Position numbers and translations under genes: made by a program
From: Adiantum capillus-veneris
Taxonomy: Eukaryota; Streptophyta; Polypodiopsida; Polypodiales; Pteridaceae
DNA length: 64,000 nt
Direction: 5' to 3'
NCBI GenBank assembly: GCA_014529385.2
Contig: CM043942.1
Span: 35,616,469 to 35,680,468, forward strand
Shown here: positions 55,826-64,000 of the stretch, piece after piece
How positions within the stretch are numbered: position 1 is the stretch's first letter
Layout of the letters: each line of letters begins with the position of its first letter
Notes under the pieces: model-generated
What the model saw: only the letters and a program-made list of their open reading frames with translations
Database searches by the model: none
Told to the model about the DNA's origin: nothing

Positions 55826-56269
55826 GCAGTGTTCTGTATCACTCAACGAAAGAACCACAAGAATCACAAGAATTTTTTTTGCTTGTTGCGGTCGCATAAA
55901 CCCAAGTTCGCTTGGGCGTGTCGATTCCTAATCGTGTTTTTGAAGAGTGACAGGAATCCCAAGAAAGAAGGGCTTGTCCAGCCTCCCCTTGTGCCTCTTT
56001 TCACTCATTGAGAGCGGACCGTGCACTTAGCGGCCGGCCAATCAACGTGAGGTGGGAAAAAGCAACCTTGGTGTGAGCGCAAGGCCGCAAAGCGGTGGGC
56101 CCGCGGAAAAGAGTCGAACTCGGGTGAAGAGAAGATCCTTCTCAAACACAGATTGCAAGCGAAAGAAAACCTCAAGACCCTCAAGAACCCAAGAACCAAG
56201 ACCCCCAAGAACCCAAGTTCCTCGTGAACTTAAGAACTCGAGACCACAAGAACCCACGACTTCAGTGGA

Positions 56270-57364
56270 ATGGATACTTCGCTTGGAGGTGATGAGCATG
56301 AGAGAGGCGAAGAAGAATTTTCCCCACCAGGAGGTTTTTCCGACCCTCCCCCTTCTCCATCTATGCCAAGGATTGCACTAACTCCTATGGAGGAGTTGGA
56401 CCAGATGTTTATGGTAAGGACGTTAGAACGCAAAGCAAGACAAGCAAAAAGAATGACAGAATTTGATTGTGAATGCAAAGAAAGAAAAGCAGAAATGGAT
56501 CGTAGACACGCAGAAAGAAAGGCAGAAATGGATCGCAGACACGCAGAAAGAAGAGTAGAAATGGAGCGTAAACACCAAGAAAGAATGGCAGTTGCCGTCA
56601 AAGAAAAGAGCGACCAACACATGAAAGAGTTCTTGCGACTCTTTTTTCAAGTGCAGGCACAAATGCAAGAGATTCGTGAAAAGGAGACTCTCTCAGTCTC
56701 TTCTTCTCCAAAGCATGACACACAGGATTTGCATGATTATAAGAAGCATGACGAATTGAATGATAACGATGAGCATGATGATTTGAATGCCAATGATTTG
56801 CATGATGATTTGGTTGACAATGATAAGCATAGTGATTTCCATGATGATCAAGATGTGATTTCTCACAAGCATGATGAGTTGCATGAAGAAGGTGTGATTG
56901 TTCACAAGAAGGATGAGTTAGTTGATGCTTTTTCTAGCGAAGCTAACCTCATTGTAGATTCGATGAACCACGAAGAACCGATCTTGGCTCTCGAGCCTCC
57001 GTTCAAAGAACCCTCACAGGAAGTATTATGTGTTCGCATCATTAGTCAGCACGCATTGTACGAGTGTTTCATTCGTGATCGTTTCCTGTATTTTCGTCAG
57101 CGTCTGTATGTGATCCCTTTTCCTAGGCATGACATATTGTACGTTGAGCACGTTTCACTCATGAATGAGCAAAGATGTATGCGGATTGTGCATGAAAAGC
57201 TGAAAAGTATGCATTCAAGGAAGTCACATTTCATGTCTTGTCCTTGGCATGACACAGTTGTAGCAAGAGCACAAGAAAGTATGAGCACCAAGCATTGGCA
57301 TTTCCATTGTGAATTGCCACAGTTGATTGCTTTTTTGAGAACAAACCTTTCAAATGAGAGTTAA
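56270..57364 (+). CDS. Novel retrotransposon ORF with coiled coil and His/Asp-rich repeats
   Basis: 364 residues, uninterrupted, start ATG 56270. Layout: acidic/proline start (EEEFSPPGGFSDPPPSPSMP, residues 15-35); a charged helical segment with near-perfect repeats ERKAEMDRRHA (about 65-105), probably a coiled coil; an acidic His/Asp run with repeated HDELNDND/HDDLNAND units (about 145-205); and a C-terminal part with FRQRLYVIPFPRHD, CMRIVHEKLKSMHSRKSHF, SCPWHDTVVARAQ, HWHFHCELPQLI. The C-terminal part is conserved in element B. I recognise no known domain. It occupies the gag position, so a gag-like or particle role is possible but not shown. Confidence 0.65.
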   Translation: MDTSLGGDEHERGEEEFSPPGGFSDPPPSPSMPRIALTPMEELDQMFMVRTLERKARQAKRMTEFDCECKERKAEMDRRHAERKAEMDRRHAERRVEMERKHQERMAVAVKEKSDQHMKEFLRLFFQVQAQMQEIREKETLSVSSSPKHDTQDLHDYKKHDELNDNDEHDDLNANDLHDDLVDNDKHSDFHDDQDVISHKHDELHEEGVIVHKKDELVDAFSSEANLIVDSMNHEEPILALEPPFKEPSQEVLCVRIISQHALYECFIRDRFLYFRQRLYVIPFPRHDILYVEHVSLMNEQRCMRIVHEKLKSMHSRKSHFMSCPWHDTVVARAQESMSTKHWHFHCELPQLIAFLRTNLSNES

Positions 57365-57434
57365 TGAAAGGGCCAATTATCAAAAGCACCACCAAAGGGC
57401 TTTATTAAACTAATAATTTGAGGCAAGATCACAA

Positions 57435-57986
57435 ATGAACTTTGATATACATTCGCAAGGGGGAGACCAGGGATCAATTAGTTCGGGGCATAGCCAACCA
57501 GACTCACTAAAAACTCTACCCTCTTACCTAGGAGAGTATGAAGCCAAGTCCGAGGTGAGAGCAATCCCATCCCAAAGACTTTCTTCTAACAGAGTGATGG
57601 ATTCACAAGGGTTGATTGAGTTGTTGTCCATCCCAGTGGCATGTACAATCACATTAGCTGAACTCCTAAGGTTACGACCAAACATGTGGACCACCGTAGG
57701 TAAATGCTTAGAAAAATTTGGAGTGAAATACCCTACCTCAAAGCTTCAAGAAGGGATCAGAGAATTGGACAAGCCTCAACTAAACACTAGGCCAGTACCC
57801 TTAAACAAGGTTGGAGAATATTGCGAGGGGGAAGATGGAAACACCACACTACCTGTAGACTTCCAGGGAGTAATTTCCAAAGCTATTCTAGACAGTGGAG
57901 CAGGAGTCGCTATTATCACTAAGGAAATCTGGAAAAAATGGGGAAAACTAGCTTTGAGAGCTACCAGAATGAAATTGCAACTGGCA

Positions 57987-57988
<2 letters not shown>
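57435..57988 (+). pseudogene. Retropepsin-like fragment interrupted by a LINE
   Basis: MNFDIHSQGGDQGSISSGHS starts an open frame; CTITLAELLRLRPNMWTTVG and KAILDSGAGVAIITKEIWKK follow. DSGA is a retroviral-type aspartic protease motif, and the preceding LRLRPNMW text resembles that found before Ty3 proteases. The frame then runs into (GA)n (Arg-Glu artefact) and the LINE. Confidence 0.7.

Positions 57989-58077
<89 letters not shown>
57989..58077 (+). repeat. (GA)n microsatellite at LINE 3' end
   Basis: About 43 GA units, i.e. (TC)n as the 3' tail of the minus-strand LINE. Confidence 0.98.
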
Positions 58078-58080
<3 letters not shown>

Positions 58081-58229
58081 GAAATGAAATGAAATGTTGT
58101 ATCAACGTCTTCAAAAGGCCCGAGTGACCTATGAGACCAAATTGATACAAAAGTGGTGAATTTGTTACAATGTCTGAAAAGTGTGAAAGTGTGAAAATAA
58201 ATGCGAAAAACTAAATACAGATAAACTTT

Positions 58230-60026
58230 TTAGGAGCATTCTGGGTGTCTGGCTAGAATGCTTCTAATCCTTTGTTGTAGTCTTCTCCGGTGAAGTGTGC
58301 TTCTGCATCTCGGTCGTGGTCGTCTCGATTTCCTAAGCTCGATCGCCCTGTCAATGAGGGTGCCTTTGGTATGAATGTGGGTACTCCTTTGTGCTCGCTG
58401 CTGGCCTCTTGCTTCTCCTTCCATTCCTGCTTCTCTCGATCCGAAGAAATCTGTGATCTGCCTCTGAGGCTGCAGTGCTCTTTGTCTTCTCATTAGATTA
58501 TCCCTGTGCCGATGTAGTTCCAGTAGGTACAGTCCTAAGCACCTTTGATCTTGGTATTGCATGACTCTATCTAGAGGTCCAAAGCCTTCTTTAAATAGGC
58601 AATGGAAACGCCCACGTATCTCATAGTATACGGTGCAATGACATATGTAGTGTAATTTTGTCTCCGGCTCCATTCCGCATAACTTGCAAATTCTGCTCTC
58701 AGGTGGGATTCCCCTAAATCTGCCAAATTCAATTTCCAGCTGGTGTGAGGATGTACGAATCTGACCAATAACACATCTCAAACCATGAGACAGGTGGGTA
58801 TCCATGTAGCTCGGGCGAATCACAAAACCATCTTCAGATAGCTGTAGGAAGTTTTCTTTGTAGTCAGCCATCTTCGTGCCCAATTCTTTTGCAGTGTCCA
58901 CCCATGCCCTCTTGGTGTCCAACTGTATAAGATCCCGGCGGATGATTTTATTAATCTCCGTTCGTGTGATTGCCAGTGATGGAGCCTCAAGAGAGTATTG
59001 GAAGGGGGGTAATCTTTCCATACTGAACGCGTGTCTCTGAAACCACGAGGACAGTTGCGCATACCAGCATGATGTATCTCCTTTCATTGCTAATTGTCGA
59101 GAGGATTCGAGGGCCAATCTAGTATATCGGCAATTATTTGTATCCCACAAACCATGTATAAAGGACACTGATCTGGTAAGAGCTTCAATTTCTATCGGAG
59201 GGGCAGTTAGTTCCGCTCGAGTAATTGCGTGTGGTACGGAGGCCTTGGCTCTAATCATTCGGGAAATCATAGATACCAAAGGTCTCTCCATTGACTTCCA
59301 ATTATCTTGATCCACAGATGGTCCCCAAATCTGGACCCCATAAAGCATAGCCGAAGCCACCACAGTATCAAAGAGCCAAAGTTTTGTTCGTGGTTCCTGA
59401 AACTGCACTTGTGAACACATCCTCTCCAACCCTCCCAAGGCCGCAGAGGCTCTGGACAATCTAGCATCCGCTGCTTTCTTAAGAGTAAACTTCGGTCCTG
59501 TAAATACCACACCAAGGTATGTGTATGCATTTGTGTACTCTACTGTATCCTGGCCATATGCAAATGTAGGTGCCGATCTCCTAACCCACTGCGGTGTGGT
59601 GTTAAACACCATAACTTTGGTTTTACCCAAGTTTATCGACAGTCCGCTGTCTTCCGCGAATTTATGTAATGCATCTAACTGCCTCTGCATTCCATCTGGT
59701 GATTCTGCTATCAATACAATATCATCTGCATACAACAACAAAGGGATCCATGACCCTGCAAGTTGAGCACCTCTGTCACCCTCTCTATCAATGTAATCTG
59801 ATACCTCATCTATATACATACCAAATAAAGTAGGGGACAGTGGGCATCCTTGCTTTACTCCAACAGTGGAATGAACAATGTCGGAATCCCCTTCTGGAGT
59901 ACGTACATAACCAGTTACTGACCCGTATAAGGCCATGATCCCCCAGATAATCTCTTTGGAGACCCCTAACTCTTGCATTCTGCGCATCAATCTGGCCCTT
60001 GGTACTGTATCAAAGAGAACTCCCAT
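58230..60026 (-). pseudogene. LINE ORF2 reverse transcriptase part
   Basis: Opens within RT (VLFDTVPRARLMRRM), then VKQGCPLSPTLFGMYIDEVS, catalytic LLYADDIVLIAESPDG, GLSINLGKTKVMVFN, YTYLGVVFTG and a C-terminal CCHC (CKLCGMEPETKLHYICHC). 598 residues to a natural stop. Text is close to the LINE at 62490. The RT N-terminal motifs are missing. Confidence 0.93.
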
Positions 60027-60439
60027 ATGTCATTATTCAATATGGAGAAAGGGGATTGTCCTTTAGGTGAGGAGTAGACTGATGTGCTTGGAGGGAAGTA
60101 GCATATAGCGATATGTAGAAATCTACCTGTCTCGGCTCTCATTCTCACCCACATATACCTTGCTTGTTCATCTTTCCTGATAACTTGTAGTAGTGGTTTC
60201 AGATCCTCTTTAAATAAGATTGCTACTCCTCCTGAACCCCGGCTACCTTGTAGAGATCTCTTGTCTGGTCGACCAGCTGTTTCCCATAAATACCCCTTCA
60301 CATGTGGCATAAGCTGTCTCGGTATCTGGTGTGTCTCTGAGTAGAAAACTATGTCTCTGTCCCTAAAGCTGTCTTCAAAGGCACCTACATCTAGCCTATA
60401 TGATCCAGTACAATTCCACGCCGCTATCCGGAGCGTCAC
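59987..60439 (-). pseudogene. LINE ORF2 APE-type endonuclease, N-terminal part
   Basis: MTLRIAAWNCTGSYRLDVGA starts the endonuclease (AWNC, then FYSETH with the metal-binding Glu), GSGGVAILFKEDLKPLLQVI follows, and about 130 residues in the text switches to an out-of-frame RT reading. About half the endonuclease and the front of RT are deleted at about 60030. Confidence 0.88.
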
Positions 60440-60457
60440 CCCATAGGTCTCGCACCA

Positions 60458-61618
60458 TCATGATGAGCGCTTTTCGAGAACCACTACTTTCCCTCCTCTA
60501 TAAAAGGCGATTTTCCCCTTTTCTCTTGCTACCCTGATCTCTGGCATCAACTCTTGCATGTGTGCCACTTGTGCCAATGTAAGGTCATCTCCCAGGAAAA
60601 TACTGGTTTTCTTAAGAGTTGGCCTCTTCTTTAGAAATTCTTTCCGTATTTCTGTATTCGGGAAGCGGAGAATAAGTGCCCTATCCTTTACGTTTCCCTT
60701 CTCGTCGATTCCTTTCTTGCGCACTCTCCATGCACTTGTGTGAGTAGGCTCTGTGATGCCCATGCGTTGTAGCAGTTCCCTCACTTCTTCATCTACATTC
60801 TCTTTGTCTTTGACTCCTGTGACCCGCACATGCAGAGCCCAATACTTCCTTTTCTGCTCTTCCTCAATGGTCATATTAATAATGGTGGAGGTAGGTGTGG
60901 TCTCAGGCATCTGGGCCTTCCCTTTCTTCGCATCCTCAATCCATTTCTCTGCTTCATCAACCTTTTCTTGTGTCTTAACAAGACGTTCCGCCCATGAAGA
61001 TACCGTTTTCGATTTTTGTTCATCTCCTTCCCATAGAGCTTTCATCTGATCCTTCATGTCCTCGAGCTCCTTTAGCACCGAAGGTTGGTCGTCTCCCGCC
61101 TCCTTCGTTGCAGATTTGCAAGCCGCAAGTTCTCCTTTTAGCTCCTCGATTATTGCATCTTTTTCCCCCATGTGCTTTTCTATATTTGTTCTCCATGCTT
61201 AAGAACTTGCTACTGCCTCATCGAGTTTCTTTTGCATAACGCATTCTGTTACCTTTACTTCGGCCTTGATTAGGTTTTGTAATTCCGTTTTCACGATCTG
61301 AATTTCCTCATTCTGTACCCCCCGGATCTCTCTCCTTAGTCCTCTCATCACGTCTCCATACATGGAGTTCCTGTAGCTCTCAGCGTTCGCGTGCATTTCC
61401 TTCCTGATGTCATCCCTCATATAGTTTAGCTTTGATTTGAGCATCACCTGGACCTTCTCCATCAGTAGCTCATCATGTATCCTGGAGGTTTTTCCAACTC
61501 GCAATGATCCTGGTGATAGTACAATATCTCTGTTTCTCTGTTTGAAAGTGGCCGTCGTTTTTTTTGGGGTGGTGTAGCTATCTACACCCGGCCCTTCCCC
61601 TTCGGTAGGCGGATCCAT
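60458..61618 (-). pseudogene. LINE ORF1 (RNA-binding protein) with one in-frame stop
   Basis: 386 codons if the TAA at 61199-61201 is ignored. The N-terminal part (MDPPTEGEGPGVDSYTTPKK) and charged helical stretches suggest a coiled coil; the C-terminal part KYWALHVRVTGVKDKENVDE, RALILRFPNTEIRKEFLKKR and FLGDDLTLAQVAHMQELMPE resembles the RRM plus C-terminal domain of L1 ORF1p (Transposase_22 type), without the zinc knuckle usual in plant L1 ORF1. ORF1p binds LINE RNA. Confidence 0.75.
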
Positions 61619-62173
61619 CGAACCCGGGCCACAAATGTGGGGTAGGGTGCTAGGGTAATAGGGTGAGGGGCTGAGAATATGGCAAACTTGACCAGTTTAC
61701 CTTAAGGCTTAAAATCTCTTTAAACTTGAACGTAAAGAGAATGGTCTTAAGGCTTAAAATCTCTTTAAACTAAATTTTACCTTAAGGCTTAAAATGAAAT
61801 AAACTTGAACGTAGGCTTCTTACGCGTAGAAGGACTGCTTGACTTGCTACGCGTAGATCATCTGGAAGTGCTACGCGTAGGACTGCTGAGCTTATGACTG
61901 CGTAGGACTGCACGGGACTGCTGAGAGAGAGTGGAGAGAAGCGATTATGCTCCTGTGCTCTGTCCAAGAGCCCAACGCTCTGTGCGTTCCTGTGCCCTGC
62001 ACGAGGCTGTCAGCGCGCAGCGGCAACACAGGCAGCGCAGGCCAGAGGGCGGCGGGGGCAGACTGTGGCGACGCAGGGGGGGTTGCTTCACGCGGCAGTA
62101 GGTCAGCAGATCAGGCGGCAGCAGCAGCAAGAACCCTCACGCAGCAGCAGCATCCCATCACGCGCCACTTCCA
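61619..62173 (-). other. LINE 5' untranslated region with short repeats
   Basis: CTTAAGGCTTAAAATCTC and TTTAAAC repeat three times (61690-61800) and TACGCGTAG repeats four times (61818-61905). The rest is GC-rich. Its left-hand open frames on the plus strand (61947-62360) are artefacts running into (GA)n. Confidence 0.7.
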
Positions 62174-62352
<179 letters not shown>

Positions 62353-62470
62353 ATTTTTAACGTCTATGTCAGGCCGAAATCGGCCTATGAGACAAATCAA
62401 ATGTACATGGTGTGTATGTCATCTGTCTATCGGAAAGACAAATGAAACAAAACTGATACAAAACTGAACT
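62353..62470 (-). mobile_element. LINE or SINE 3'-end fragment with perfect tail hairpin
   Basis: The minus strand reads TTGTCTCATAGGCCGATTTC, GGCCTGACATAGACGTTAAA and then (TTTC)n(TC)n. AGGCCGA and TCGGCCT pair perfectly. Only the end is present, between GA tracts. Confidence 0.72.
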
Positions 62471-62489
62471 GAGAGAGAGAGAGAGAGAA
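62471..62489 (+). repeat. Short (GA)n at LINE 3' end
   Basis: About nine GA units, the tail of the LINE that follows. Confidence 0.95.
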
Positions 62490-64000
62490 ATGAAATGATA
62501 TATTAACGTCTACAAGAGGCCAAAATGACCTATGAGACCAACTGATTACAATGATGAGTCTAGTACCAAGTCTGGGTACAAACAAAGAACTGATAGGAGT
62601 GCTACCGACTCCTATGGGTGGCTGGTAGGCTGAGCAATGGTATCACCATAAAGGTACAAAATGGGGATAAGTGTCACCATGATACAATATAGCAGTAGCA
62701 TGAAGCCTATCCCGATCGACATTCTGGGTGTCGTGCTAGAATCCTGTGGATCCTCTGCCGCAATCTCCGCCGGTGTTGCGTGGCTCCCCTCCTCAGTCGC
62801 AGTCGTCTCGATCTCCCTAACTCTGTAGCTCGATCAATGAGAGTACCGCTGATGTGTGTATGGGTGGGACCCGAGCTCTCTGGTGGTGGTGTTCCCTCTG
62901 ACTCTGTGGTACTCAGACTGAAGAAATCTGAGATGCGTCTCTGGGACTGTCTCTGTCTTTGCCCATTCAATAGAGCGTCTCTATGTCTCTGAATCTCAAG
63001 TAGGAATAATCCGAGACATCTTTGATCCTGATATCTCATGACTCTGTCTAACGAGTCAAAACCATCTTTGAATAGACAATGAAAGCGTCCCCGTATCTCA
63101 TAGTAGACTGTGCAGCGACATATGTAGTGAAACTCTGTCTCTGGCTCTGCATGGCATAACTGACATATCCTACTGTCTGCTGGTATGCCTCTGAATCTAC
63201 CTGTCTCAATCCCAAGCTGGTGTGAAGATGTGCGAATCTGGCCAATAGCACATCGTAACCTATGAGATAGATGTGTGTCCATGTAACTGGGCCGTGTGAC
63301 AAATCCGTCTGTCGTGAGTTGAAGAAGATGTTCTCTATAGAAAGCCCTCTTCGTACCCAACTCCCGTGATGGTTCTATCCATGTCCTCTTGCTATCAAGC
63401 TGGATAAGATCCTGCCGAATGAGTCTAGTAGTCTCCATCCGTGTAAGAGCCAAGGATGGTGCATCAAGAGAATAGTGGAAAGGGGGCAGCCTGTCCATGC
63501 TGAAACCATGCCTCTGAAACCATGAGCTCATTTGTGCATACCAACATGATGTATCTCCCTGTAATGCAAGCTGTCTGGATGACTCGAGAGCAAGCCTGGC
63601 ATACCTGTCCCTGGTGGTGTCCCATAAGCTGTGTACAAATGATACTGATCTGGTGAGTGCCTCAACCTCCATAGGTGGGGCAGCCAGCTCCGCTCGTATG
63701 ATGTCATGTGGGACTGAGGCCTTGGCTCTAATCAGCCTAGAAATCATAGATATCAGGGGTCTCTCCATATTAGTCCATCCAGCACTGTCAATAGACGGTC
63801 CCCAAACCTGAACCGCGTAGTGCATAACTGAAGCGACCAAAGTATCGAAAAGCCAGAGCTTTGTTCGAGGTTCCTGGAACTGAACTTGCGAACAAATCCT
63901 CTCTAAACCACCTAGGGTTGCATAGGCACGAGTCAATCTAGTGTCTGCTGGCACTTTCAGTGTGAACCTCGGTCCACTAAAGACCACCCCAAGATATGTG
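62490..64000 (-). mobile_element. Second LINE of the (TC)n-tailed family (runs off the window)
   Basis: The 3' UTR lies at 62490-62706 with GGTCTCATAGGTCATTTTGG, GACGTTAATATATCATTTC and (TC)n. The ORF2 end (62707-63987, open) encodes FTLKVPADTRLTRAYATLGG, QEPRTKLWLFDTLVASVMHY, RLIRAKASVPHDIIRAELAA and the CCHC CQLCHAEPETEFHYICRC. It is close to the 58230 ORF in text but clearly a separate copy, and its reading frame is intact within the window. Confidence 0.92.

Larger units (their letters stand above)
54662..57988 (+). mobile_element. Element H: LTR retrotransposon with novel ORF (3' part lost)
   Basis: The 5' LTR is of the same family as element B and the solo LTR. Behind it are the primer site, a long leader and the intact novel ORF. 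No RT or integrase is seen before LINE 58078 interrupts. A retropepsin-like frame at 57435-57988 may belong to it or to a joined element. No 3' LTR is in the window. Confidence 0.85.
58078..62173 (-). mobile_element. LINE-1-like element with (TC)n tail, internally deleted
   Basis: Minus-strand order: 5' UTR with short repeats (61620-62173), ORF1 (61618-60458), ORF2 endonuclease start (60439-about 60035), a deletion, RT and C-terminal Cys/His region (60026-58230), 3' UTR with GGTCTCATAGGTC..GACGTTGATAC and CATTTCATTTCA before (TC)n. (GA)n lies at both ends. Non-functional because of the deletion and a stop in ORF1. Confidence 0.93.

Overview
This is nuclear DNA of a land plant with a large, repeat-filled genome. 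The evidence is a split homologue of plant poly(ADP-ribose) glycohydrolase (PARG), chromodomain Ty3/gypsy and Ty1/copia retrotransposons primed by initiator tRNA-Met, and a decayed piece of chloroplast psaA-psaB. The very long intron, deep nesting of transposons and abundant (GA)n tracts suggest a fern or another non-flowering vascular plant; that is inference, not proof.

The only host gene I can support is PARG on the + strand: exons at 51-284, 365-553, 31727-31830, 31993-32197, 32290-32394, 33363-33481, 33568-33711 and a doubtful last exon at 33960-34101. The exons keep frame across every junction. Intron 2 is about 31.2 kb and holds most of the left half of the window. The conserved C-terminal part of PARG is not found.

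Inside intron 2, from left to right: a plant L1 LINE split by a full Ty3 element (A, 3397-9875); (GA)n tracts with three tRNA-derived SINE copies and a LINE tail; a degraded LTR region; a psaA-psaB chloroplast insert cut into three pieces by element B (14248-20959, itself carrying element C, 17270-20328), by a solo LTR (21911-23166) and at its right end by a rearranged Ty3 element D (from 23418, carrying a LINE with an 18-bp target duplication); a lone inverted LTR; a minus-strand element E; and a LINE endonuclease fragment.

Right of PARG lie a minus-strand L1 fragment, an unrecognised older element cut into three by Ty3 elements F (36588-43156, minus) and G (43413-51849, plus), a minus-strand copia element, element H (from 54662, same LTR family as B, with a novel ORF), and two minus-strand LINEs (58078-62173 and 62490 to the window end) embedded in (GA)n.

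Most interesting signals: (1) a LINE family whose 3' end is a (TC)n tract rather than poly(A), always lying between (GA)n tracts in one orientation, with a tRNA-derived SINE that shares its 3' tail and a conserved terminal hairpin; (2) an LTR retrotransposon family (B, H, solo LTR) carrying an unrecognised coiled-coil/His-Asp-rich ORF; (3) two Ty3 copies (A and F) sharing the same lesions in gag, protease and integrase, pointing to spread of a defective master; (4) the 31-kb TE-packed PARG intron containing chloroplast DNA. No CRISPR, rRNA or intact tRNA gene was seen.
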